A stretch of 64,000 nt of DNA from the NCBI RefSeq assembly GCF_019925205.1, contig NC_083566.1:7440001-7504000 (forward strand). Direction: 5' to 3'. Of this stretch, positions 1 through 12,639 are shown one piece after another. Each line of letters starts with the position of its first letter. The stretch's first letter is position 1. The position numbers and the translations under genes are program-made. This stretch comes from Metopolophium dirhodum (taxonomy: Eukaryota > Arthropoda > Insecta > Hemiptera > Aphididae). The notes under the pieces were generated by a model, which did no database searches, was not told the DNA's origin, and saw nothing but the letters and a program-made list of their open reading frames with translations.

Positions 1-500
1 GATAATTTTTGTCAAAATTTGAACTTTAAATGCTTATAAAAAAAAATTGTGCCTATGTATTTTTAATAATTTTTAACTGCTATTAGAATGATATAGTAGG
101 AGCCTTATATTAAATTTTCACGCTTTTTTACCCAACAAATAACATTTTATTGATATTTATAGAAAAAAAAACTAAAAAAATTGAAAACTGACAACGTCCG
201 TAAACAGCTCAAAAAGAGTCAAAATATTTTCAAAATTTTATGGTGTATAGAAAATGCTAATAATTCCCGTTTTTCCTTAATTGTTCTTTTGTTTTTCACG
301 TCGCTTTTGAAAACTACTAGGAAATTTTTACTTCTGACTCCCCAAAGTACCAACTATAGATTCACTTTCCTATCAGATAAGTTACTGTTGAAGAAAATCC
401 AAGCACTTTTACTGTCCTAAAAAGTGATGACAGTCACAAAAAAAAAAAAAAACACACATCATTGTAAAATCAATACATTCATCACTTCGCTCAGAATCTA
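1..500 (+). repeat. Dispersed repeat family F1, 3' part, cut by window edge
   Basis: The sequence matches two other places in the window. The block GCCTTATATTAAATTTTCAC plus the following CGCTTTTTTACC recurs at 32690-32720, the block GTCCGTAAACAGCTCAAAA recurs at 32785 and 41079, and the terminal CGCTCAGAATCTAAA recurs at 33057. It ends at about position 500 with an A-rich and ACACAC-rich tail followed by GCTCAGAATCTAAA. The frame at 181-420 lies wholly inside the repeat and is not a gene. The family is non-coding here, and I cannot name its class. Confidence 0.75.
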
Positions 501-3050
501 AAATGTATGAAGTGTGTGTTTTGAAAACACAATATATAATATTACATTATATACCGATATGTAAAATTGTTGTTCAAATTATGTACTTCATTATATTATT
601 ATATAAATCAAGATATTATTTAAATATAAAAAAATCGTTTTTTCATCGTTATTCTAAAAACGTGGGTAGGTATAAATAAATCCTCTATAACGGTATAATA
701 TACCAAAGACACGTACGTTTAACACATCCTAATATTATACGTTGTTTAATTTTACAACTTTACAAGGGCGTCATTACTTAAAATTAGGGTTCTAAATTTG
801 AAATATTTCACTGTTCTTGCAGAAATATTTCAATGAAATTATGAAAAATATTTTTTCTTCTTTTAAACGTGTTCGGTTATAGATGATTAGAAACAATAAA
901 TTGATTACACACTTAGAATTAAAGAAAAACATATTATTTTTGTTGATTTATTATTTCATATTTGTATATTTTATATTTTATAGTGCTAAAAAATATTCCT
1001 GGCATTATTTTGAGAATAAAAACATTTTTTTACATTAGTTTAAAAATATTGTTGTATATCAGCGATCCAAAATATAATGGTTTGAAATAGAGTTGAAGTC
1101 AATTCCAACAAAGAATGAAATAATGGTGTATTTTCAGTAATTATAAAGTGTACAAAAGTTGTATAATATATATGTGTGTATATGTGGCTGAGTGATGTGA
1201 AAGTGCTCTGGGCTCATTATTTAATACTTAGATCATATAGTTTGTTATATCTATTATAGATTTGTTAAGCAACTTAAAAATTATATGTAAATATGTTACA
1301 TATTTTTTTGGTTTCATACAATAAACCAACTGTTAAAAATATTCACTTAGAAGTTGACGACTATAAGCTTTTAGGTATAATAAGCATTTTATTTTTATTT
1401 TTCATCAAAATGAAATATTTCATGAATAATTCATGAAATATTTCAAGAAAATAAATTTCATGAAATTTTAAAACCTTACTTAAAATAAGTACCTAAGTAT
1501 AGTAAATAATTAGGTATTATTTTCTTTTTTGTGAATGCGTTTAAAATAAATAACAGTTTTCAAGTATAAGATTAAAATTTTAACTAAAAAATTAAGGGAT
1601 AAACATAACTCATCGTTTGTAAACATCACGCCTTGTTGGTGGTTGTTTGCTTTCTTAAGGAATGACAAATGTTTACTTAATGTTTACCATTGCAATATAG
1701 CAGTGAAAACGACCTACCAAACTATCAACGTAACGCGCGCGGGTCATATCATGCATACAAATGTAATAAATACTTTCAACTACCACTTAGGTACCAGTGT
1801 TGATAATTTAATTAATTACACTTGCAATTGTTTTACTTTCGAAAAAAAAATCCCACAAATATCTCATCTATCATTGGTAGTTTATACGATTAATTATAGA
1901 TATAGGTACCTAGAAATTATTATAGTAAATACATTTTTCAAACTAAGTATTATTATGTCTGCGTTTGTTATTAGTTATTAGTTCACCGGAATAAACACAA
2001 AATATACATTTATTGGCTGCGCTGCCGTGTTTATTATAAATAGGATTACCTTTAAATAATTAAAAAATATATATATTTATAAGATAAATATTATGATTCT
2101 TGTATAATATAACCATGTAGACTATAATATAGTTGCATTATACCAGCCGCAGTCAGACTGCAACATTGAATAGGTTCTCCCCTCCGTAAACTGTAAACAT
2201 CATAACGGTTGAGTAATTAATTTTATCTTTTGACCTTTACAAAACTATTAAAAAAAGACTATTCGCGAAGCAGCCAAGGTTTGAAAATTCACATGATTTA
2301 CTTCAAACCACTGAAACTTAACGACAGTTTCATTTATGCACACTTGTTTTAAAATATTTTATTAAATTTGCCCATTGAAAAATACGTATGACACCTTCCA
2401 ACGATGTTATAAATTATAATATTCGTGTGTAATAAAAATAACTCGAGTCCATCATAATGTTCATTATCTAATCATCTAGGTATATTAAAGTGCATTTAAA
2501 AAATAATTTTAACAATGACATTTAATTTTAAACATAATATTATAGATATATGGTTATATTTTTCAAAATACAATGGTTTTAATCAATTAATAGTTAAGAA
2601 ATTTCCCGTCACACCGAGTTTAAATACAGTGGTTCAATTTAAAATATCGTAATTTATTTATAATAGGTACCTATAAAATATCAAACCTATATCAGTGTAT
2701 TATCGTTATATTAAATTAATATGTAAAATATAAGTTTTCTTTTATAGATACTATATTTTGATATAAAGACTATAGTATGGCAGTATGAAGTTTTTGAAAT
2801 GGTTTAAATGAAGTCTAACAGTATACCACCCACACACACACACCGTTTTGATTGCAAAATGTTTCTTTGAGAGTCAACGATGTATTTTATTTCCCTATAT
2901 ATTAGGAATTCTAAAGTTCAAAATTCCTTTTTACTTGTTTTATATTAAAATCAGTATATGCACTTTGATATGATTTTAATCACTATTTATATAAGCAAAA
3001 TGTGTTTTTATTTTATTCATAACCTTATATGAACCTTATATTGGGGAGAC
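501..3050. other. AT-rich intergenic or intronic DNA, nothing recognised
   Basis: I see only AT-rich sequence with short runs of ATAATATTAT type, two TAGGTACCTA palindromes (1903-1912 and 2664-2673) and a short CACACA tract near 2831. The 112-codon frame at 1643-1981 has no recognisable motif and the amino-acid composition of translated AT-rich DNA, so I do not call it a gene. Confidence 0.6.
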
Positions 3051-3545
3051 CCCCAAACCCCCCGAGTTGGCGAAGAGTTTTAACCGATGTCGGAAGCAGC
3101 AGTGGTCTTTTGGTCTGGTCGTCGATCTCGAGCCAGTTGGTGTGTGATAAGGAGGTCTGGTGATAAGGTTAGGACCACCGCGGTTCGACGTGGAAGTCCG
3201 GGTTATGCCGCCGGAAATTCGAAATTCCGTAAAAAAATCATATAGCCGCCGGGAGTTTTTTGGTGTCTAGCAGGTCAGTCACCTTAGTTATCCGGGTAGG
3301 CAATCCAACTTTGTCGGATAGCGGACAATGTGGGACGGCTGGGTCACGGCATCAGGTATGCAATCCAACTGTGTCGGATCGCGGACAACGTTCATTACTG
3401 TCACCAAAAAAGCAAAAATAAGTAAAAAATCTCCGCCGGCGGCCTGTAAATTTAGCGGAGAACGCAAATAAGATCCGAGTGAAGACGCAGGAAATCCTCA
3501 AAGGGGGTAAAGATGAAAAATCTGAAGAAATTGATATCTTCATAC
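3051..3545. repeat. GC-rich patch with a 60-bp tandem repeat, probable decayed mobile element
   Basis: This stretch is much richer in G and C than its flanks and the change at both edges is abrupt. It contains an imperfect tandem repeat with a 60-base period: GCAATCCAACTTTGTCGGAT at 3300 and GCAATCCAACTGTGTCGGAT at 3360, each followed by GCGGACAA. Translation in three plus frames gives several stops. One short stretch near 3466-3540 reads as a charged, Lys/Glu-rich peptide, such as might come from a retroelement first ORF, but it is too short to assign. I infer a transposon fragment, class unknown. Confidence 0.4.
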
Positions 3546-3743
3546 ATAAACTAAATTATTTATATTAATAGATTAATAAATAAACTAATCAATAAAATAT
3601 ATTAGTTTTTATCTTTAAATATAAATACACAGTTCTTCGTAAATATACCTTTTTTTCTGATAATATTTTCTATACATCTTCAAACTTATAATCTCTAAGT
3701 TCTTCGTAAAAATACCTTTTTTTTCTGTTATTTATAATATTAC

Positions 3744-3843
3744 AAAGCAGAAACCTGGGGAACCGCCCATCGAATTTTTTCATTGGTAGTCTCTTACGCT
3801 AGTTCGAAAAATCCTCAGAGGAGCGCCCTCGGGTTTCTGCTTT
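3744..3843. other. 100-base imperfect hairpin, possible structured RNA or short foldback
   Basis: A perfect 12-base inverted pair closes the structure: AAAGCAGAAACC at 3744-3755 and GGTTTCTGCTTT at 3832-3843. The interior is GC-rich compared with its surroundings and contains a second, weaker inverted pair (CGAATTTTTT near 3771, AGTTCGAAAAATCC near 3801). AGTTCGAAAAATCC loosely resembles a Pol III B box, but no clover-leaf can be drawn and no A box is evident, so it is not a tRNA. It lies just after two direct copies of TTCTTCGTAAA (3632 and 3700). Function unknown. Confidence 0.4.
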
Positions 3844-3849
3844 ATATAG

Positions 3850-6800
3850 TAGTTTTAGATTTTACAGTTAGATTTCCTAAAATTCCTGATTTATAAATAT
3901 TTGTTTTTATTCATTTGGTTTTTAACCGATATATTATTATAATATTACATATTATTATCAATGTATCATGTTCTTCTTCTTGTTTGAATTCGACTTTATT
4001 GTTTGACTAAAAATTACATTTGTCTAGTACATGCGTGTACGAATACATCGATACCTAACACCTATACAATAAAGTACACGATTGGTAAACCTGCGTCGTT
4101 TATTAAACCACATTAGTTAAGCCGGGACTACAATATTAATAATATGTCCATAATAATATTGATTTTATTATGACATAATATAATAAGAACTGAAAAATTG
4201 TAAAATATAAATTATATTGCCGTCATATTGATAAATCTGATTTTCTCTCTCGGTGAAATAATACGTTCTCGAATTACAGTAGGACGACCAGAAGCAAAAA
4301 TATAACATAAAATAAAAAAAAAATGACAACGACAATAATATCGGTTTATATCCTCAGGGGCTGATTGAAGATAATTTTATTTGCTGAGAACATTGCCGTG
4401 ATATCATGTCTACAGTAGGTATACACTGCTTCTAGGTATCATAATGGATAATAAACTTGCAGGACGCTCATCGTATTTATTATTATTTCTGGTCATCGTC
4501 TTTGTCGAAGTATTATTTGGGTGTGATGAGGTCCGGAGAAACACGATATCATTAAAATAGTATCGGATTTATGTCCAGCGCTCCTGCAGGATGGCTCGAG
4601 GACATAGTTGGTATAATGATATTCTGAAATCAACACTTACCGCTGTCGACCTATCCCCGATGGGTTGAAACCGATGACGCTCACATGCACAAACAACCAA
4701 TTATTACTCAACCGTTCTTATTTCTTCTATATATTTTTTAAATAATTTTATTGTAGACGAATCGTGTTCAGTAGATTGTTTTAAATAATTGAACACTTAT
4801 TTGGTGTTGGGTTGATGAAATACCAAAAATTCAACAAATTATTTTTGACCTGCGCGTGTATACCAGGTACTTACAGGAATATAATATTTTACTGCAGTTT
4901 ATAGTATAATATTTTGTGATACCTAACTACCTATTATATTTAAATCCTCGCGGTTTAAAATGTTAATGGAACCATTAAAAAGTGATAAAAATACAAAAGG
5001 ACGGTTTTTCAGAAAAAGGTTTTTTTTCTTAATTCAAAAATTGCTACTTTTCAGGAGACACAAAAAAAACCTTATAACTTTTTGACTTATTGATAATTTT
5101 AAATTTCGTATTCATAGTTATGTTTGATAAATGTATTTTTATTTTACAAATTCTATTATGACCTATTGCCTATACATCAACAAGACTTGAGTCATTTCGC
5201 ATCATGACTTAAGACCTTATTGCGTGTAGTTTTATGGGACTTATGTCCTTTGTCATAAAACGTATAATTATTACAACTTATATGTATCACTCTGAAAATC
5301 GTGAATAAAAGCACTTTATTTTTATTGATTTAATTTAATATGTAAAAATATAATATACTGCAATTAATAGCATACTATTTAATAAAATAATCTGTATAAA
5401 ATATTTATAGAAAATAAAATAATGAGACACTTTAATAAAAAAAGTTTAATGACTAAAAGTATATTATTAGTTTGATTATATCAACCAGATAAATATGAAC
5501 AGCTTAAAAAATGTTATACCTACTTTGGGAAAAGAAAAAAAAGGAATATTAAAAACTAATATTGTTTCACTTAGTTAGATACTTATAGCCCTCGTCTAAA
5601 TAATTGGTAATAATCGTAAAAAATAAACAATAACATTAACAACACTAATACGATCTTTCTTTAAATATTTAAGTATAAAATATTTATAAAATTAACACTA
5701 AAAAAAATTAAAAACTTTTCATAATGTAATGAAAATGTATATATATATTTGAAGATTATTAGGAAAAACTGTCATAAGACCTCAGTCAGATTCCTCGTCT
5801 GAAATAGGTGGATCTTTGACATCTATTTTTGTTTTTGGTACTATTCATGTATCACTTCGGGAATCAATGGTAACATAGATAAGATATATTTTTTTTTTAT
5901 TTGTAATTGTCAGAGTATCATTATAAGCAATTAGTAAAATAATTCACGTTAATCATTGTTGTATTAATTTTGATACAAGTCCAACCTCTTAATAACAGTA
6001 TCGTCTAAGTGAAGTTTTATAGAAAATCGTATTTATTCTTCTTTTGCAGTAAACCGTTACCATTTAACTTCTTGAAACAACAATTTATCTCCAAGTGTCT
6101 TTTTCTTCTTAATTTTGTATTTAATTTTTAAAAGAATTTTGAAATCGTATAAGTTGTTATGGTTCATATTATCTTCGACTTTAAACTTCTCTCTCCCTGC
6201 CCACCGTTTTAACAGTGAACGATCATAAAAATAATTTATTGGAGATGGGTAACTATTGTAAACTTAATCAATCTTGGCCTGGTCAGCATTGCACTCCAGT
6301 CTGGTATGGCTAGATACCATGATTTTTTTTGTCTATAACCGTAATAAAGTATGTTTTCTAAAAACCAAAGACACATCACTATAATTATTAAGCTATTTTT
6401 ATTTTGACCTGCGCAACAATCCGCTATACGGCTATGTATTTGGTTGAGAGTTTATCTGAACAATTAAATAAACATTGACTTCTATAATTAGCCCCTCTTT
6501 TAGCGATATGTTCACTACAAATTTAACAGGATACAGTTTACCTAAAACAAATAATATTAGGTATGTATTGTCAAATTATATGTACCTACTTAGTTGTTAG
6601 TTGTCGTTTATGGAATACAACTTTCGACTCTGAAGACGGTGCTGGAGGCATTGCCGAAGATCAAATGCTAACACACACAAAAACGGGGAGTTAAAAAGTT
6701 AACCCCTTTCTCTTAAAAACTATTCAATTATTTAGTTATTTATTATTTAAGCAGGTATTACATAGGTACCTATATAGTTCCACTTGCACTATTGCATCAT

Positions 6801-8840
6801 TAAAAATATATATAATTTATGGTTATAAATATTGAAAAAAAGGTCATGGCGGGGATGTATCCCCTTCGATTAACCACCACTGAACAGTATCGTATGGTAC
6901 ATTTACGTAAGCTTATTTTGCAATCACAACACACAAGTGTCTGAACATCTCTTTAATTGGTAGCATGTTACAAAAAATTGAATTTTTTTTTTTTATATGC
7001 GTATATTATTATCACAATAGTTATAGTATTATATAATTCACGTGCTCGTGACAAAAAAATTCTACCCGTACGATATGATAATATGTATAATAGCTTCGCA
7101 CATAGATCTTTTATACGGCGTTCGGCCGTGTGACCTTTGTCTACCGCAGAACGTTGCATTCGCGCGTGACGAAAAATATTATTTTCGACGTTGCTGGTAT
7201 AATCGTCACGCAATTATTTGTTCGGTGATTTGTTTTTTTTATGTGCCCTCTGCGGGTGTCTACGTTTAAATAGGTATATGCAATATTATGTTGTACTGCT
7301 TATGCGTAGGTAGGTATAGGTATACCGTCCTAACCACAGATCTTATAATAGTAATACACTAGTCACTAATGCAGTAACTAATGCACTAATGCTGTAGGCA
7401 GTGTATATATTATAGCTATAGTAACGTAACACGATTCGTATGCACTGTTTTATCTATTCGCTGCAACGTTTCAGATGAAATTTAATGTTTATAAAATTCT
7501 GCGCCATACGTGGGCATGGATACATTTTAAAAAAATCATCTCGGTGTACCTATGCACAATAACATAATATTTTGATACACGACATTTCAACATATTTAAA
7601 GGCAATTATTACTTAGGTATAATTAGGTAATCCTAAAATATATCACTTAAGTACTAAATTAATATTTTTAAGTTTATTATTACATTTCCTGGCTAGTAGG
7701 TATACCGCATATCTATTAAACATTTCATATCCGCCTAAATACAACAATTACCTACACTTAGATCAATTTTTAATATTTCTAATAATTTCGATTAGTGTAA
7801 TATTGTTTTGTTTTAAACGTATAACATATTTTAATATCAGATGTCTATGCATAATTATTATCAAATGTGTTTTCTTGATATATAATTGACGTATTTATAA
7901 TATTTTAACTAATTTAAACCTTTAAGCGTCCTTAATAACTTCAGAGCCACCAAAATGTAGTGACGATACGAAGGAAACGTGTAATGAAAAAGTTTGAACA
8001 CCTCTGATATAGCAGGGGACAAAGAAAAAGTTCTGTTGGGCCATGTGTTAACTTCCTATTATGTGGTACTTATAACATCGCTATAACAACACAGAGCTTG
8101 AACTCAGAGGGGTGGCACGCAGAGAACGAAGTAACTTAATTTCCAAAGTCCAAGTCAAATGTAAAGTTAAAAAAAAGAATTCTGATTCCTAAGCAGTTTG
8201 CATTGGTCTTTATTTCTATATTTCAAAATGTTTAGGTACCAGTATATTTATTTTTAAATTTTTTGAAGCTAAAAAACAAAAATAAAAATCAGTTTGTATG
8301 TTCGTACCCTGCAATACAGCAGTATTTTCCAGTAAAAACAAATTACTTGAGAACTGGTATATTTACGCAATACTTACCAGTTTTCGACAAAATCAATTTT
8401 GATATTTTGTTATATATAAAAGTGACAAAAGGCACTGTATCATTTTTTAACACTTTTCTTAAGTTTGGTTTCACGTCTGTCTGTGATCAAATCTTGCGCG
8501 CTCGATTTGAGGCACTTTTTGAAGATGAAAAATTCTGAAAATTGGTATAGACCTTGGTCTTGGATGACAATACAATAATCCGTTGTCATTTTGGGACATG
8601 GACCAAAAAAAAAAAAGGATTGTCCCCACGACGTCGCCGTAATATCTCTCGCAGATATTGAACTTTCTCTCTTCCCCAAAAAAAACCGCAACCTCTTACG
8701 AAGCAAGTATAGGCGTGTCCTATCCATATAACAAAATAAATGTCTTGTCATTTCACGACCACATAAACTTATTTATTTATAAATAAATCATAATCACCAG
8801 TAGTTTGATTCTTTTTGTTTCACAAACATATTTCTTAAAC
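3850..8840. other. AT-rich region without recognisable genes
   Basis: No coding pattern, RNA gene or complete mobile element was seen. Small items are a near-palindrome around 5184-5213 (CTTGAGTCAT against ATGACTTAAG), a short hairpin GGGGAGTTAA/GTTAACCCC near 6684-6705, and a TAGGTACCTA palindrome at 6763-6772. The overlapping opposite-strand frames near 6968-7269 and 8263-8751 have no motif and poor composition. Confidence 0.5.
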
Positions 8841-8868
8841 GTTTAATAAAAATATTTACTTTCAACTA

Positions 8869-9413
8869 AAAAGTAGAAAATAAAAAATAAAAAAAAAAAT
8901 TTTAAAAACACACTTTTCCATAAAAACATTTAAAAAAAAATTTTAAAAATTGCACTAAAAAGACAAAAATAATTCTCTGTACTTAAAAATAATGAAAAAT
9001 GTATTGATGAAAAATTTAAAAGTGTGTGGTGCTCATACACTTGACATATATTCCCAGTCACTATCTTATAAACATGATTGAACAAAGAAGTGTATGTGAG
9101 ACTTTCCTTGGCTTTTAAATTTTTCATCAGTAAATTTTTCATTATTTTGCTCTTATACTTGACATATACTGCCAGTCACTATCTTATAAACAGGATTGAA
9201 CAAAGAAGTGTATGTGAGACTTAGCTCGGCTTTTAATGTTTTGTATGATGCACCACACACTTTTAAATTTTTCATCAATAAATTTTTCATTATTTTTAAG
9301 TACAGAGAATTATTTTTGTCTTTTTAGTGCAATTTTTAAAATTTTTTTTTAAATGTTTTTATGGAAAAGTGTGTTTTTAAAATTTTTTTTTTTATTTTTT
9401 ATTTTCTACTTTT
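8869..9413. mobile_element. 545-bp foldback (MITE-like) element with near-identical 170-bp arms
   Basis: The left arm 8869-9038 and right arm 9243-9413 are inverted copies that I can align over about 170 bases with only a few differences. Shared blocks include AAAAACACACTTTTCCATAA, AATAATTCTCTGTACTTAAA and AATTTAAAAGTGTGTGGTGC in one orientation, and their reverse complements in the other. Between the arms are two tandem copies of another unit (from about 9036 and about 9154), both carrying CAGTCACTATCTTATAAAC and GAACAAAGAAGTGTATGTGA. AAAATATTTA occurs just outside both ends (8849-8858, 9418-9427) and could be a target duplication, but it is AT-rich. No protein is encoded; the minus frame at 8930-9142 is a repeat artefact. 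Confidence 0.8.
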
Positions 9414-9429
9414 TTTTAAAATATTTATT

Positions 9430-12400
9430 TGTACTTTTAGAGTTATTTATAGACATTTGTAATTTTCATTTCTTTATAGGTTTTTTTTATCTATATTTTT
9501 TTTCTTCGTCTTAATAAGCTTGAAAATTGAATACAAGGTTCTTTATACATTTATTGTTCTTATCGAATTTTAAAAATTTCAAAAATACGTAGTATAGACA
9601 TTTTAAGTTCAAATTTTGACGAAATTGGATACATTTTATCAAAAATTACTTATTAAATAGTATTAATTTTAGAGACTTGAAACTTATCAGTTATCATAAT
9701 TAATTATATTATTACTTTCTCTATACCTACTCAAGTAAATTTTTTAGGTACACTCTAAATCTTCTATAGATACAGTGGAAAGACTTCGGTGGTTTTTTTT
9801 ATTTAGCTAGTTCTCCCGATTTAATGATATTTTAACTTAATGAAATAATAAGTAGGTATTACTTTGATAAACTGTTGTAATAATAATTTGTTAGAGTTCA
9901 AAATTGTGATAAAACGATAGTATATCGTTTATATTATGGTAGCTATAATAATGTACACTTATAGTATATTCTTATTTTTATGAATTTTATTTTATATTTT
10001 TAACCCGGTATTTATTTTAGAGATTTTTATTTTTTAACTTATTTTAATAATAAGGTAGTTAATTTTGTACTATTAATTAAGATTCTTACTTATTTAACAA
10101 TTTAATACATTTGTATTTATATTTAATTATTTTACAAAATATGATTGTAATTGGACCACTTTGTATAACACTTTTCTGTTTTATAATATTAAGTTTATGT
10201 TACAGTTCAAAATCATAAAATGTGCATTTGCAGACAATGTGTTTTAATACACTGGAGTCATTTCCCTTTTGCGGAAACGTTGACCCGACATTTTAAAAAA
10301 ATGTTAACAATTTACACAAATATTATATTTAATACATACTTAAGTGAATACGATTATTATTAAATAATTTGTAATTTTTGCCAAAACAGCTCTATGTCTA
10401 AAAAATAAACACGAAAAGCAAACTATTTAGTACAAGCGCAGACATTAAAATGTATTTTAGTCGGTATTAACAAAAATAATTATAAAAAAGTATACAAATT
10501 TAGTTTATAAAAAATCAGTTGACTGTCTGGGTGCTGGGTGGCCAGGTGCAGGGTAAACCATTAGCCATAAATAATATTTTGGTGTATAATTTAAAATATA
10601 TCACAGACCAATTGATTAACTAAAGAATCATATTTGCAAAAAAAAATACGGCTAATAATTAAAAGATCATGTTTTAAGAACTTTCTGTTAAAACACTGTT
10701 TATTGACTTCGTGAATCAAATAACTACATATTATATTCGCATAATTGTACTATACAGAATGCATCTGATGAACCACTATTATTAGTTATTTTTTATTTCG
10801 CTTTACCAACATTACTGTATATTATTATAAGTATAATTCAAACATTTCTCTGAGAACAGCGAACAGCGAACGGTTGATCATAAACGAGGTCGACCGTATA
10901 ACACATTAATATTATATATATATATGTAGCCTAATATTTTTGTAAAATATGAAATCAGAACAATTAATATTCCAGAAAAACGATGAACGTGCTCGCTGCG
11001 AAGGAAGGTAAAGACATAAAAGAAGAATAATTCATCAGCGTATATCCTCAAAATATATATATATTATAATAAACAACGCGTTTACAGCCAATACGATGGT
11101 TACGTGCCAAAAACAGTGTATAATAACAATAATAACGATGACGATGATGATGATAATACTAATAATAATAATAAAGATATTATTATTGTATTGTTATGAC
11201 ATTGTGACTGGCGATCGCCGCCGGGGTGGTCGCGAGTTGCACAAGAGTCTGTTCGGTGGGAGGGGAAAGGAGTCGGGAGTCAGGTCAGGAAATAGCCGCT
11301 CGCAATGAAACGTTTGTACATCATATTGTCTGGTGTTATATGACTACCATGACCACGACTTAGGTATGTATTATATATACATTATTACTGTAATAGAACT
11401 GTATTTAGTATATACAGTGATCGCCTCAAAGTTGACTCGTAGGTAGTATAAGTGCGTTGTGCGTATATCTAACGGATTGGAAATGTTCAAATGTATAATA
11501 TTATTATACAGTCTAGCTGTTGGATACGTCGGCAAAACAGTATGCCATTGCCAGTCGGTATAGTCAATCGGTATTAATATAATATAGTTTCTCCACTCGA
11601 CTTCATCGTTTTAATTTCATATTTATAATAATCACGTGGTCATTACCGTGATAATGATACCGGCTATATTATCATACCGCAAACCAGCCGGCCGGTAGAC
11701 ATAATCATCATACCTATTATAATATTTTACTGTTATACCTATACCGAATCGGATAATGTTATGGTTTTTGGCACGTCCCAGGGTAAGACGTCTTGCTGCA
11801 GGACGAGACGGTCAGGACGTCGCGCTGGGGCGGCAACCGGTGGGGTAGATCGGATGGCGTCTGTAGCTACAAAAATGTTTCATACATTATAATATACAGC
11901 GCGGAATTTTATCCGCAAGGTTAACGCATAGTATACTACTGTACAGTGTACACCCAAAGAATGGTATAATATTATGTTCAATTATATAATATAATACAAT
12001 ATTAAGCTATCGGCCATCATTATAGTTATAGTATCTATTATAGTAGATTGTATAGATACCATAATAAATTTAATTAGTTTCCGAGGCCGTTTTTATTTCG
12101 TATTTAAGTGAATGCGATATTTATTATTATATTGTGGATTGTTGAGCGATCTGCAACGGCCGCGGGCCGGTAGGTATACTTATTATATAAAATTAATATT
12201 ATAATATTATATACGTAATATTAAAATTCAAGCCAATTTTGATCCGTAGGTAGTTTTATTTTTTATCAAAGTATAGAATTGTTTTCCATCTAGCCATTTA
12301 TACTCCAACTTCAATCTTAGATACTTGTCGTTAGTTTAGATAAAAGTTAAAGTTAAAGTTATTGAATAATATAATAATATAAGGTGGAAGTATGATAGAG

Positions 12401-12630
12401 ATCGGCTGCAAATTATATATACAAATTATATATCAGCTACCTAACCTATATTGTCAAATATTATATTATATATTATATACGATACACGTATTATTTAAGA
12501 CTCGATTCTATTTGACTTTATTTTACACCTCGTTCACCTACAATAATTATTATAATATTATAAAATTGTGCACCGTACTACTACAGTGAATGAATACGTT
12601 TTCGACTAAAACCTATAATAAGAATAGGTA
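9430..12630. other. AT-rich region without recognisable genes
   Basis: I see poly(T) runs, ATAATATTAT tracts, GATGATGATAAT/AATAATAAT microsatellite sequence around 11135-11180, and a slight rise in GC at 11210-11300 and 11770-11870. The 70-codon frame at 11096-11308 is a translation of that microsatellite. No coding gene, RNA gene or transposon end was recognised. Confidence 0.5.
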
Positions 12631-12639
12631 CTACTTAGA

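Noticed and set aside
3744..3843. tRNA gene suggested by AGTTCGAAAAATCC
   Set aside because: No box A, no clover-leaf and no anticodon arm can be drawn; the hairpin closes end to end instead.
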